64,000 nucleotides of DNA from Isoptericola chiayiensis (GCF_013149805.1 NZ_JABEZT010000001.1:612153-676152); one strand, 5' to 3'. Counted from the first letter of the stretch, positions 28,645 through 37,310 are shown. Notes: generated from the letters alone by a model not told the origin. Numbers and translations are program-made.

Positions 28645-29256
28645 ATGTCCGACGCCAGCGCGACACCCCTCTCGAACCGGACCGCAGGCACGGCCCGCCG
28701 CCTGTGGGGACTCGTCTACGTCCGCGCCGCCGCCTACCTGGTGGTCGGCGTCCTGCTGTTCGCCAACCCCGACGAGGGACTGGTGTGGCTGCGCTGGCTG
28801 GTCTGCCTGGTGATCCTCGCCCAGGGGATCCTGCTGACGCTCGAGGGCCGCGCCGCCCGGGGCGCCGACGGCGAGATGAGCTGGCGGTTCGTGGTGGGGA
28901 TCATCAGCATCGTCGCCGCCGCGGTCGTCGTCCTGCTGCCCGAGATGACGTCCTCGCTCTTCTTCCTCGTCCTGGGGATCTGGGCGTGCGCCGCCGGTGC
29001 GGTCGGCATCGTCGGCGGCCTGAGGGGCCGGGCCGAGCACGCCATGGCCTGGGACTGGCAGCTCGTCAACGCCGCCATGTGGCTGGTGCTGGGGATCGTG
29101 GTGCTCGCCCGGCCCACCGACGACACGACGACGATCGCCCTGCTGCTCGGCGTCTACCTGCTGCTGGCCGGCGCGGTGCTCGCCGTCGGCGGGCTCGCCA
29201 CGAGCACCCGGCAGCGCGAGCTCGACACCGCCGCACCGCCGTCGTCGGACGACTGA
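28645..29256 (+). CDS. HdeD/DUF308 family membrane protein
   Basis: Protein of 203 residues with six hydrophobic helices in the paired layout of DUF308, for example AAAYLVVGVLLFANPDEGLV, VVGIISIVAAAVVVLLPEMT and LLLGVYLLLAGAVLAVGGLA. ATG 28645 follows GGAAGGCAGG. Some relatives help acid resistance; the role here is unknown. Confidence 0.82.
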   Translation: MSDASATPLSNRTAGTARRLWGLVYVRAAAYLVVGVLLFANPDEGLVWLRWLVCLVILAQGILLTLEGRAARGADGEMSWRFVVGIISIVAAAVVVLLPEMTSSLFFLVLGIWACAAGAVGIVGGLRGRAEHAMAWDWQLVNAAMWLVLGIVVLARPTDDTTTIALLLGVYLLLAGAVLAVGGLATSTRQRELDTAAPPSSDD

Positions 29257-29262
29257 CGACCG

Positions 29263-30003
29263 TCACGCACCGGCGGCCAGCCACTCGTCGAACGTGACCC
29301 GCCCCCGCGGGCCCTCGCCGTCGGGCAGCAGCCCGCCGCCGCGCATGTCCTCCCCCGCGCCCGGGAACGAGATCGGCACGACCCATCGCAGTCGTCCCCG
29401 CGCCCGCAGCAGCCGCCGGGCCATGTCCACCATCTGCTCCTCGCGGGGCCCCGCCAGCTCCGGCGCGAACCCCTGCGGCCCGGCCTCCGCGCACCGCACC
29501 AGTTCCTCGCCGACCTCGCGCGCCGCCACCGGACGGCTCAGCATCCGTGGCATCACGCCCACCGGGCCGGGCACCTGGTCGAGGATCTGGCCCGGGAACT
29601 CGTGGAACTGCGTCGCCCGCAGCACCGTCCAGGGCACCTCGCCGTCGGTCACCACCTGCTCCTGCGCCGCCTTCGCCCGGAAGTAGCCGTACCCCGGCAC
29701 CCGCTCCAGCCCCACGATCGACAGCAGCACGTGGTGCGCGACGCCGGCCCGCGCCTCCGCGGCGAGCAGGTTCCGCGAGGTCGCGGTGAAGAAGTCCCGC
29801 GCGGTCCGCTCCCGCGGGCTCATGCGGTTCAGCGTGTCCACGACGACGTCGGCACCCTCCAGCGCGGCGTCCAGCCCGGCCCCCGTGACGACGTCGACGC
29901 CGCGGCTCCGCGCCAGGACGACGACGTCGTGCCCGGCCCGCTCGACGGCGGACACCACGTGGCGGCCCACGGTGCCGGTCCCCCCGGCGACGGCGATCCT
30001 CAT
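29263..30003 (-). CDS. NAD(P)-binding NmrA-like SDR protein
   Basis: Soluble protein of 246 residues with an N-terminal Rossmann motif (MRIAVAGGTGTVGRHVV) and atypical SDR features: HHVLLSIVGLERVPGYGYFR, with Lys in the following RAKAAQE, and WTVLRATQFHEF. Such proteins act as NADP-dependent reductases or redox sensors. It is convergent with the DUF308 gene and divergent from the FAD reductase. Confidence 0.85.
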   Translation of the reverse strand: MRIAVAGGTGTVGRHVVSAVERAGHDVVVLARSRGVDVVTGAGLDAALEGADVVVDTLNRMSPRERTARDFFTATSRNLLAAEARAGVAHHVLLSIVGLERVPGYGYFRAKAAQEQVVTDGEVPWTVLRATQFHEFPGQILDQVPGPVGVMPRMLSRPVAAREVGEELVRCAEAGPQGFAPELAGPREEQMVDMARRLLRARGRLRWVVPISFPGAGEDMRGGGLLPDGEGPRGRVTFDEWLAAGA

Positions 30004-30105
30004 CGCGCACCCCTCTCCCCGGTCCCGTCCAGGATCGTCCGCCGGGCGCGCGCTCGCAGCCCCCGTGGCAGGGTGTGACCGGAACCACTCTCGCGAGGAG
30101 GACCG

Positions 30106-31305
30106 ATGGAACCGATCGTCGTCGTCGGCGGAGGCCTGGCCGCCGCCCGAGCCACCGAGACGCTGCGCACCGAGGGGTACGACGGTGACCTCGTCGTCGT
30201 CACCGGCGAGCCCGAGGTTCCCTACGAGCGACCCCCGCTGTCCAAGGACTACCTGCGCGGCGAGGCCGGCCGGGACGCCCTGCGCACGCTCGACGCCGAC
30301 TGGTACGCCGACCACGGCGTGGACCTGCGCACCTCCACGACGGCGGTCGGCCTCGACGTCGCCGCACGGTCGGTGTCCACCGCTCCCGACGGGGCGCTGC
30401 GGTACTCGCGACTGCTGCTCGCCACGGGCTCGCGGGTCCGCCGTCTCGACGTCCCCGGCGGCGGGCTCGACGGCGTGCACTCCCTGCGCTCCGTCGCCGA
30501 CGCCGACCGGCTCGCCGAGGCGCTGGCCGGTGACGGACCCGTCGTGGTGGTGGGCGACGGCTGGATCGGCATGGAGGTGGCGGCGTCGGCCCGCCAGCTC
30601 GGCCGGGACGTGACGCTGGTCGGCCGCGGCCGCCACCCGTTGGGTGCCCTCGGGCCCGAGGTGTCCGCGATCTTCGCCGCCGAGCACGAGGCCCACGGCG
30701 TGCGGCTGCTCGCGGGCCGCAGCGTCACGGCGTTCGAGGGCACCGCCCGGGTCACCGGGGTCACGCTGGACGACGGCGTCACGCTCGAGGCGAGCACCGT
30801 CGTCGTCGGCATCGGGGTCACCCCGGAGGTCGGCCTCGCCGAGGCGGCCGGCATCGAGGTGCGCACCGCGGAGGCCGGCGGCGGGATCACCGTCGACCCG
30901 ACGCTGCGGACGTCGGCACCCGAGGTGTGGGCCGCCGGGGACATCGCCGCCGTCCCCTCCCCGCGGTACGCCAAGCTGCTGCGGATCGAGCACTGGGCCG
31001 TCGCCGACAGCACCGGTGCGCACGCCGCCCGCTCGATGCTCGGCTCCGGCCGGGAGTACGACGAGCTGCCCTACTTCTTCTCCGACCAGCTCGACCTGGG
31101 CATGGAGGCCAAGGGGCTCACCGAGGGCGACGTGGTGCTCTCCGGGTCCGCCGAGGACCGCGAGTGCGTCGCGTTCTGGGTCACCCGGGACCGCGTCGAG
31201 GGAGCGATGGGGATCAACGTGTGGGACCGGATGGACGACGCCGAGGAGCTGATCCGGCGCGACGGACCGGTCGACCGCGCGACGCTCGAGGGTTTCGTCG
31301 CCTGA
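30106..31305 (+). CDS. FAD-dependent NAD(P)H oxidoreductase (ferredoxin reductase-like)
   Basis: Flavoprotein of 399 residues. The FAD motif VVVGGGLAAARATETLR is at the N-terminus, the NAD motif VVVGDGWIGMEVAASARQLG near residue 145 and the second FAD motif EVWAAGDIAAVPSPR near 275. The C-terminal reductase domain follows. These enzymes pass electrons to ferredoxins or rubredoxins; no partner is adjacent. The start ATG 30106 follows GCGAGGAGG. Confidence 0.9.
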   Translation: MEPIVVVGGGLAAARATETLRTEGYDGDLVVVTGEPEVPYERPPLSKDYLRGEAGRDALRTLDADWYADHGVDLRTSTTAVGLDVAARSVSTAPDGALRYSRLLLATGSRVRRLDVPGGGLDGVHSLRSVADADRLAEALAGDGPVVVVGDGWIGMEVAASARQLGRDVTLVGRGRHPLGALGPEVSAIFAAEHEAHGVRLLAGRSVTAFEGTARVTGVTLDDGVTLEASTVVVGIGVTPEVGLAEAAGIEVRTAEAGGGITVDPTLRTSAPEVWAAGDIAAVPSPRYAKLLRIEHWAVADSTGAHAARSMLGSGREYDELPYFFSDQLDLGMEAKGLTEGDVVLSGSAEDRECVAFWVTRDRVEGAMGINVWDRMDDAEELIRRDGPVDRATLEGFVA

Positions 31306-31323
31306 TCCCCCACCGGCGGCGGG

Positions 31324-33294
31324 TCAGCCGAAGGTGAAGGTGTACACGGACACGCCCTCGGGCACCTCCAGCTCCACGACGCCCTCGGTGTGCTCGTCAC
31401 CGCGCAGCACGTCGTACAGCGTCGGGTTGCCGGCGACGTCGATCTCCCGCTCGGCCCGCACGGAGCCGTCCTCGGCCAGGAGGCGGGCGGTCACGGTCCC
31501 CTCGCCACCCAGCACCGAGTACACGTCGGTGGACCGGTATCCCAGCCGCAGCGTCGCGTCGTCGGACACCGCCGTCGCCCCCTGGAAGTCGACCTCCCAC
31601 GTCCCGGCGAGCGAGAACGTGTCCTCCGGCTGCTCGTCGGGCGCCTCGAAGTGACGTTCCCCGCTGCCGTAGTCGGTGGGCCCGGCGTAGTTGAAGACCT
31701 TGTTCAGCGCCAGGTAGGTCTCCGGCGTGGTGTCGGCGTCCGGCGTCGTGTCCTCGGTGTCGGTGGGCTCCGGGAGCTCGACGTCGGGATCTGCCTCCCG
31801 GAGCAGGTCGCGGATGTGCTGCTCGGTGGTGGCGTAGTCGCCCTCGCCGAACTTCAGGTACCGGACGGTGCCGTCGGCGTCGATGAGGTACTCGGCCGGC
31901 CAGTAACGGTTCCGGTAGCCCGTCCACGTCGAGTAGGAGTTGTCCTGCGCGATCGGGTGGTCGACGCCGAGGTCCTCGGCGCCGGCGATCACGTTGCGGG
32001 TCTCCCGCTCGAACGCGAACTCCGGGGTGTGCACGCCGATCACCTCGAGCCCGGCGTCCTCGTAGCTGTCGTACCAGGAGTTGACGTGCGGCAGCGCGCG
32101 CTGGCAGTTGATGCACGAGTAGGTCCAGAAGTCGATCAACACCACCTTCCCGCGCAGCTCCTCGAGGTCGACGGCGGTGTTGTCAGGGGTGTTCAGCCAC
32201 TGCGTGATGCCGGTCAGCGGCGGCGCCGTCCCGCAGTCCGCCAGCTCCGTGTCGCCGCTGGTGCAGTTGTCCAGCTCACGGTTGGCGTCCGTGACGATGC
32301 CGCCCAGTTCCAGGGCGTCCTGCACGTCCTCGTTGCCGTCGATCTGCTGCTGCAACGCCCCGGTGTAGTCCGGCAGCGCCCGCTGCAGCTGCGCCGGCAG
32401 GTTCAGCGCGAGAGCACCCGCGAGCGCGATCATCACGAGGCCGCCGCCGATGCGGATCCCCCGCTGGTGACGCTGGAACCCCCGCACCCGCTCGGCCACG
32501 CGCCGCCCGGCCAGCGCGAACACGAGCAGCGGGATCGCGGCGCCGACGGCGAAGCTCACCGTCAGCGCGACCGTCCCGGGGCCGATCTGCCCGGTGGCGC
32601 CCGCCACGGTGATCGCCGCCAGGACCGGCCCGGCGCACGGCACGTACAGCACGCCGAGCCCGAGACCCAGCAGGAACGCACCCCGGTCCTGGTTCGGCGA
32701 CCGGCGGGACCCCAGGGCGGCGACGCGCTGGAACGGCCGCTCGAGGATCTCCTCGAACCGCGGCACGATCATGCCGATGCCGATGGCCACCAGCAGGGTG
32801 ATGCCGAGCCAGCGCAGCAGGTCCTGCGGCAGCCCGAGCGCCGTGAGGATCAACGACCCGAGCAACGTGAAGACGCTGAAGCTCACCACCAGCCCGGCGA
32901 TCACCAGGTACGGCCGCCAGGAGCGGGGCGTCCGACGACGGCGGGTCGCGGAGCTCGTCCCGGCGCCCTCCGACGGCGCGTCGTCGCCCGAGAGCTCCAG
33001 GGTCACCGCCCCGGACCGGCCCCGGGGCGGGCCGCTGGAGACGCGGCCCGCGCGGTCGACGCGGACCGCCGTGGGCGCGCCGGCGAACAGGGCGGGATCG
33101 GGTCCGCCGTCGGCGCCGGAGCCGTCCGCGTCGTCCGCGTCGACGGCGTCGTCCGCTCCGCCGTCGGACGTGGCCCGCTGCCGGGCTCCCTCGACGCCAC
33201 CGGCGAAGAAGATGACCGGCAGCATCGGCAGGATGCACGGCGAGATCCCGGTGACCAGGCCACCGAGCAGACCGATGAGGATGAGCGTCTCCAT
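31324..33294 (-). CDS. dipZ: DipZ-like CcdA-thioredoxin fusion
   Basis: Membrane protein of 656 residues that would carry electrons to the outer face and donate them through a thioredoxin domain. The CcdA-like part starts METLILIGLLGGLVTGISPC, with membrane helices to about residue 290. About 90 disordered acidic and basic residues separate helix 1 from helix 2. The TlpA-like domain has YSCINCQRALPHVNSWY with Cys-Ile-Asn-Cys. The last 130 residues form a beta-rich domain like that of M. tuberculosis DipZ. The SigK-type promoter ends six bases before the ATG, so the message is predicted leaderless. In M. tuberculosis dipZ lies with mpt83 and mpt70. Confidence 0.93.
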   Translation of the reverse strand: METLILIGLLGGLVTGISPCILPMLPVIFFAGGVEGARQRATSDGGADDAVDADDADGSGADGGPDPALFAGAPTAVRVDRAGRVSSGPPRGRSGAVTLELSGDDAPSEGAGTSSATRRRRTPRSWRPYLVIAGLVVSFSVFTLLGSLILTALGLPQDLLRWLGITLLVAIGIGMIVPRFEEILERPFQRVAALGSRRSPNQDRGAFLLGLGLGVLYVPCAGPVLAAITVAGATGQIGPGTVALTVSFAVGAAIPLLVFALAGRRVAERVRGFQRHQRGIRIGGGLVMIALAGALALNLPAQLQRALPDYTGALQQQIDGNEDVQDALELGGIVTDANRELDNCTSGDTELADCGTAPPLTGITQWLNTPDNTAVDLEELRGKVVLIDFWTYSCINCQRALPHVNSWYDSYEDAGLEVIGVHTPEFAFERETRNVIAGAEDLGVDHPIAQDNSYSTWTGYRNRYWPAEYLIDADGTVRYLKFGEGDYATTEQHIRDLLREADPDVELPEPTDTEDTTPDADTTPETYLALNKVFNYAGPTDYGSGERHFEAPDEQPEDTFSLAGTWEVDFQGATAVSDDATLRLGYRSTDVYSVLGGEGTVTARLLAEDGSVRAEREIDVAGNPTLYDVLRGDEHTEGVVELEVPEGVSVYTFTFG

Positions 33295-33300
33295 GCCCGA

Positions 33301-33328
33301 GGTTCGGAGCGGGACGCGTCCCAGATGG
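33301..33328 (-). promoter_or_regulatory. SigK-type promoter of dipZ
   Basis: On the minus strand CCATCT (33328-33323), 16 bases and CGAACC (33306-33301), then TCGGGC and the ATG at 33294. The hexamers match those before the fasciclin and sigK genes. The predicted transcript start falls on the A of ATG. Confidence 0.78.
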
Positions 33329-33343
33329 GTCCGAGCGCGCCGC

Positions 33344-33991
33344 TCAGCCCCGCACCGTCGTCGTCACCCGCGTCAACGACGGGCGCCGCGGGGTCGACCC
33401 GAACCCGAACCGCACCGGCGGGTCGACGTCCGCGAGCGCCCCCAGGTCGACGCCGTCCCACGTGGCCCGGACACCGACGATCGCGTGCACGTCCGTGGCC
33501 CCGTAGCTCTCCCGGCGGCCGTTGCCGGCGCTGCCCCGCGTGCGCACGCCGTCGAGCAGCAGCCGGGCGACCGGGTCGGAGAGCACCGCGAACCAGGGGG
33601 CGGTGGCGATCCGCCGCGGCACCAGGCGCAGGACGTGCCCGAGCGCGGTCCGGCGTCCGACGGCGGCACGGAGCCGGAGCGGACCGGCCGCGGCGATCAG
33701 CCACCCGCCGGCCGCCGGGGTGCCGCCGTCGTCCGTGCCACCGGCTGGTGCCGCGTCGTCGTGCACGGCCCGGACCGGCGACTCGAGCACGCGGTCGAAC
33801 CCGTAGGTGGTGGCGACGAACTCGGCCACCTCGGGCGGCGCGACCAGCGTGCGGCGCCCCGTGACCTCCTCGACCATCGCGTCGGCGAACGGGCCGAACG
33901 GGGACTCGTCCCACCACCCGAGCACCACCCGCGTACCGGACTCGGTGCCGAGGCCGAGGATGCGCCCGTCGAATCGTCGGATGTCACCCAT
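33344..33991 (-). CDS. Hypothetical protein between dipZ and the fasciclin gene
   Basis: Soluble protein of 215 residues starting MGDIRRFDGRILGLGTESGT. It has VVLGWWDESPFGPFADAMVE, a helix-strand pattern and no membrane helix or known motif. It is encoded on the same strand as dipZ and divergent from the fasciclin gene. I do not recognise the family. Because dipZ has its own promoter between the two genes, it is not necessarily part of the SigK regulon. Confidence 0.65.
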   Translation of the reverse strand: MGDIRRFDGRILGLGTESGTRVVLGWWDESPFGPFADAMVEEVTGRRTLVAPPEVAEFVATTYGFDRVLESPVRAVHDDAAPAGGTDDGGTPAAGGWLIAAAGPLRLRAAVGRRTALGHVLRLVPRRIATAPWFAVLSDPVARLLLDGVRTRGSAGNGRRESYGATDVHAIVGVRATWDGVDLGALADVDPPVRFGFGSTPRRPSLTRVTTTVRG

Positions 33992-34057
33992 CCTGCGATT
34001 CTGCGGGCGGTCCCCGAGCCTCGCGAGATCACGAAACGGAAAAGTTCTCGATCGGAC

Positions 34058-34086
34058 CCATCCGGACGCGGTGCCGGTTCCGAACC
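34058..34086 (+). promoter_or_regulatory. SigK-type promoter of the fasciclin gene
   Basis: CCATCC (34058-34063), 17 bases and CGAACC (34081-34086). The predicted transcript start is near 34093, leaving a leader of about 44 bases with an AGGAGAG site before ATG 34137. The match to the SigK consensus I recall from M. tuberculosis (CCATCC...CGAATA) is complete at -35 and four of six at -10. Confidence 0.8.
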
Positions 34087-34136
34087 CCTGGTGAAGCGCC
34101 CCGGAGACGTCGGGGCGACGAGGCAAGGAGAGATCG

Positions 34137-34853
34137 ATGAACGCTCGCACTCGCACCCGCACCGCCGCCGCCGGCTTCGCCACCCTGGCCCTGCTGGCCC
34201 TCGGCGCCTGTTCCTCCGACGACACCGGCGACGACATGTCCGGCTCGGAGGAGACCATGACCGAGGAGTCGCCCATGGAGGAGGAGTCCATGGAGGACGA
34301 CATGGCCGAGGAGGACATGGAGTCCGACGACATGGAGTCCGACATGGCGATGGACCCCGCCGCGAACCTCGTCGGCCCCGGCTGCGAGGACTACGCCTCG
34401 CAGGTGCCCGACGGCGCCGGCTCCATCGAGGGCATGTCCACCGAGCCCGTCGCGGTGGCCGCCTCCAACAACCCGCTGCTGACCACCCTGGTCTCCGCCG
34501 TCAGCGGTGAGCTCAACCCCGACGTGAACCTCGTCGACACCCTCAACGGCGGCGAGTTCACCGTGTTCGCGCCGGTGGACGAGGCCTTCGAGGCCGTCGA
34601 CGCCGAGACCATCGACACGCTGTCCACCGACGCCGACCTGCTGACCTCGGTGCTGACCTACCACGTCGTCGAGGGCCAGGCCCTGCCCGAGGACGTCCCC
34701 GGTGAGCACACCACCGTCCAGGGCGACACCCTCGAGGTGACCGGCGAGGGCGACGAGCTCATGGTCAACGACGCCAACGTCATCTGCGGCGGCGTCATGA
34801 CGCAGAACGCCACCGTCTACCTCATCGACTCGGTCCTCATGCCGTCCATGTGA
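34137..34853 (+). CDS. MPT83/MPT70-like fasciclin (FAS1) lipoprotein
   Basis: Secreted lipoprotein of 238 residues. The lipobox LALGAC puts the lipidated Cys at 25. Residues about 30-70 form a linker of almost only Met, Glu, Asp and Ser ([19 protein letters not shown]). The FAS1 domain (about 75-238) matches M. tuberculosis MPT83/MPT70 very closely: [58 protein letters not shown] and [20 protein letters not shown]. The two Cys in VGPGC and VICGG are conserved and could pair. A SigK-type promoter precedes it and dipZ lies nearby. The Met-rich acidic linker is not in MPT83 as I recall it. Confidence 0.94.
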   Translation: MNARTRTRTAAAGFATLALLALGACSSDDTGDDMSGSEETMTEESPMEEESMEDDMAEEDMESDDMESDMAMDPAANLVGPGCEDYASQVPDGAGSIEGMSTEPVAVAASNNPLLTTLVSAVSGELNPDVNLVDTLNGGEFTVFAPVDEAFEAVDAETIDTLSTDADLLTSVLTYHVVEGQALPEDVPGEHTTVQGDTLEVTGEGDELMVNDANVICGGVMTQNATVYLIDSVLMPSM

Positions 34854-34906
34854 TCACCTCCCGGGTCCCGGACGCGCAGGGGGCGCCCGGGTCCCGGGTC
34901 CGCACG

Positions 34907-34945
34907 CACCGGCCCGCCTTCGTCACCTGACGAGGCGGGCCGGTG
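34907..34945 (+). terminator. Terminator of the fasciclin gene
   Basis: CACCGGCCCGCCTTCGTCA (34907-34925) pairs with TGACGAGGCGGGCCGGTG (34928-34945), with one bulged T and a two-base turn. It lies about 55 bases after the stop and just before the end of the convergent broken gene. Confidence 0.8.
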
Positions 34946-34963
34946 TCATGTGCCGGGCGGGCG

Positions 34964-35709
34964 TCAACGCGCCTCCGGTTCCGGACCCTCGATCGCCGCA
35001 CCCTCTGACAGCTCGAGCGCCTCCAGGTCGGGATCCGCGACCAGGGCGGCGACCAGTTCCCGGGACCCGGCCACCAGGGTCCAGGCGTCGTCGACGTCGT
35101 TCGCCACGAACCAGGCACGGTCCTCGGGCCACCAGAGTGCCGGGGTGCGCGGATCCTGCTGGCGACGGTCCGCGTCGTCGAGCCAGGGGGCGGCGTCGAC
35201 CCATCCTCGATCGGCGAAGAGGTCGATGCCCCGGTGAAGAGGATGTGGCTGCGGTACGGCAGCTCGAGACGCGGCCCGGCCGCCGGCTCGGCCTCGAGGA
35301 TGCCGGTACCGAGAGCCGGCACGTCCGGATCCGGCGGCGCGGCACTCGCCACGAGCTCGGACGGGACGCTGCCCTCCGTCGGAGGTTCGAGCGTCACCCC
35401 CTGCGGCGTGACGACGTCGTCGTTCGGGGAGTATGGCCGCCGGCAGAGCCGGTCGAGGTTCGCCGTCGCGGTCATCGTGGTGCCGAAGGCCTCCGCGGCC
35501 TCGGACCATCGCACGGGCTCGGGGCCGTCGTCCGTCTCACGCTCCAGCGGATGGAAGGCCCGGGCGTACGCCTCGAAACCCCGCGGGACAAAGGTGTGGA
35601 TCGTCCACGGGACGTGGACGGCGAACTGCTCGGGGTCGACACCCGCGCGCACCCAGTCACCGCACGCCGGATCAGGAATCCAGGGGAACCGGGCAGGTCC
35701 TGCAGACAT
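34964..35709 (-). pseudogene. Frameshifted hypothetical gene
   Basis: The frame from ATG 35709 begins MSAGPARFPWIPDPACGDWV and is coherent to LPYRSHILFTG. It then becomes Ser/Thr/Arg-rich with no protein character. The next frame continues sensibly as IDLFADRGWVDAAPWLDDAD and ends at 34964 (EGAAIEGPEPEAR). Deleting one base in the C4 run at 35229-35232 joins the halves into a protein of about 248 residues. It is either a recent pseudogene or a sequencing error. The family is not recognised. It lies between the fasciclin gene and rskA. Confidence 0.75.
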
Positions 35710-35737
35710 GGCCCCGAGGATGCCAGACCTCGATCAG

Positions 35738-35871
35738 CACGCTCGCTCCGGGTCACCCCCACAGCACCCACGGTCGGGACGCCCCTGCACTCGCACGCTC
35801 GCTCCGGGTCACCCCCACAGCACCCACGGTCGGGACGCCCCTGCACTCGCACGCTCGCTCCGGGTCACCCC
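35738..35871. repeat. 56-base direct tandem repeat (2.4 copies)
   Basis: Identical units start at 35738 and 35794. A third copy at 35850 keeps its first 22 bases (CACGCTCGCTCCGGGTCACC and CC) before diverging into the end of the rskA gene. The TCA at 35865-35867 in that third copy is the rskA stop codon on the minus strand, so the 3' end of rskA has been copied outwards. No spacers or CRISPR features. Confidence 0.9.
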
Positions 35872-36641
35872 TCCGCGAGCACGACGACCGGGTCCGTCGT
35901 CGGCTGCTCGGAACCGCCCTCCGGCTCCACGGACACGGCCAGCCCGACGCCGTCCACGTCCTGCACGAGCTGCTCCACCGACCCGTCCTGCGGGTCCAGC
36001 AGGCCCGCCGACGTCACACCGCCCTCGGCGCCGACCAGCCAGAGCTGGTAGGTCGAGTCCGTGCCGACGTCGGGCAGGTCGTTCGCACTGAAGAGGAAGT
36101 CGTCGCCGGCGACCAGCACGGTCGCGCTGCCGCCCCCGGTCACGTCGCTGCGGAGCAGCTGGGCGGACGGGTCCGCCATCATCTCGGCGACGGTGTCGAC
36201 CCGCTGCTGGAGCTCGTTCTGCTCGATGGTGGCCTGGATCGCCACGGTGGTCGGCACCGCGACGGCGACCACGGCGGCGGCCGCCGCGGCGACGAGGCCC
36301 CAGCGCCGACGTCGGGCACGGTCCAGCGGGACGACGTCGGCTCCCGCCGGGGTGCCGTCGTCGTGCGCGGCGCTGGGCTCGCCGTCGACCGGGGTACCGC
36401 CGTCGTGCCGCGACGATCCGGGCGTCGCGGCGATCCGGGCCATCACGGCGTCGCGCATCGCGGCCGGCGGCGCCGACTCGACGGTGAAGGCCGCCACGAC
36501 CTTGCGGTACTCGTCGAGGGCGCGGCGGGCGTCGGCGTCCGTGTCGAGGAGCCGCTCGACCTGACGACGTTCCAGGTCGTCGACGGCGTCGAGCGCGTAG
36601 GCGGGCAGGAGGTCCCAGGCGTCACGGGTGCTGTCAGCCAC
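35865..36641 (-). CDS. rskA: RskA-like anti-sigma-K factor
   Basis: Membrane-spanning anti-sigma factor of 258 residues. The cytosolic part starts DAWDLLPAYALDAVDDLERR, the usual LxxYxLxxL sigma-binding start of RskA. A single helix WGLVAAAAAAVVAVAVPTTV is at about 113-132. The outer domain contains GDDFLFSANDLPDVGTDSTY and QLWLV, the RskA C-domain signature. It overlaps sigK by 8 bases downstream of it. Release of SigK probably follows regulated proteolysis, as in mycobacteria. Confidence 0.92.
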   Translation of the reverse strand: MADSTRDAWDLLPAYALDAVDDLERRQVERLLDTDADARRALDEYRKVVAAFTVESAPPAAMRDAVMARIAATPGSSRHDGGTPVDGEPSAAHDDGTPAGADVVPLDRARRRRWGLVAAAAAAVVAVAVPTTVAIQATIEQNELQQRVDTVAEMMADPSAQLLRSDVTGGGSATVLVAGDDFLFSANDLPDVGTDSTYQLWLVGAEGGVTSAGLLDPQDGSVEQLVQDVDGVGLAVSVEPEGGSEQPTTDPVVVLAEG

Positions 36642-37200
36642 GGTTCACCCCCAGGCAGTCGCGCAGGCGGATGAGGCCGTCGCGGATCCGGGTCTTCACG
36701 GTGGGCAGGGCGGCCCCGAGCCGCTCGGCCACCTCACGGTAGGTGCGCCCGCCGTAGTACGCGTCGACGACGGCTTCGCGCTGCGTCCCCGTCAACGAGT
36801 CGAGGCAGCGGCGCACGGCAGCACCCTCGAGGCGCTGCTCGACGTCCTCGGACACGACGTCCCGGTCGCGCGCGGCGAGCGTGCTGTCGACGTCGCGCTG
36901 GTCGCGGTCACGGCGCGACTGCTCGGCCCGGACCCGGTCGATCGCCCGGCGACGCGTGAGGGTGACGACCCAGGTGCGCGCCGAGGCGCGGGCGGGATCG
37001 AACTTCGCTGCGGACTGCCACACCTCGACCATCACCTCCTGGGTCACCTCGGCGGCGTGGTCGGGGTCGCGGAGCACGCCCAGCGCGGTGCCGTAGGCCG
37101 TCGGGGCCAGGGCGTCGTACACCGGCCCGAAGGCGTCCGGCGAGCCGTCGGCGCACGCCACCAGGGCGTCGTCGACCGGCGTCGTCTCGGGTGATGGCAC
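36634..37200 (-). CDS. sigK: ECF sigma factor SigK
   Basis: ECF sigma factor of 188 residues. Region 2 is FGPVYDALAPTAYGTALGVL with HAAEVTQEVMVEVW; region 4 has LTGTQREAVVDAYYGGRTYR, then EVAERLGAALPTVKTRIRDG. It pairs with RskA, which overlaps it. GTG 37200 is chosen; an in-frame GTG at 37278 exists but would begin upstream of the predicted transcript start. A promoter of the same type as those of dipZ and the fasciclin gene lies at 37283-37310, so the sigma factor is predicted to drive its own gene. Confidence 0.91.
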   Translation of the reverse strand: MPSPETTPVDDALVACADGSPDAFGPVYDALAPTAYGTALGVLRDPDHAAEVTQEVMVEVWQSAAKFDPARASARTWVVTLTRRRAIDRVRAEQSRRDRDQRDVDSTLAARDRDVVSEDVEQRLEGAAVRRCLDSLTGTQREAVVDAYYGGRTYREVAERLGAALPTVKTRIRDGLIRLRDCLGVNRG

Positions 37201-37282
37201 CCGGACAGTGTGCCCCACCGAGCGTGGCTGGTCGATCCGGACCGTTCCTCGTCGCTGATCCCGGGCTCTCCGGGACACCTAG

Positions 37283-37310
37283 GGTTCGGTGCCGGAGCCC
37301 GGATGGATGG
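37283..37310 (-). promoter_or_regulatory. SigK-type promoter of sigK
   Basis: On the minus strand CCATCC (37310-37305), 16 bases and CGAACC (37288-37283). It is the third copy of this promoter type in six kilobases and predicts autoregulation. Confidence 0.75.

Noticed and set aside
35738..35871. Possible CRISPR array
   Set aside because: Repeats are directly abutting 56-base units without spacers and there are no cas genes.
37201..37278. Longer SigK start at GTG 37278
   Set aside because: It would begin at or before the predicted transcript start and adds Arg-rich residues without family character.
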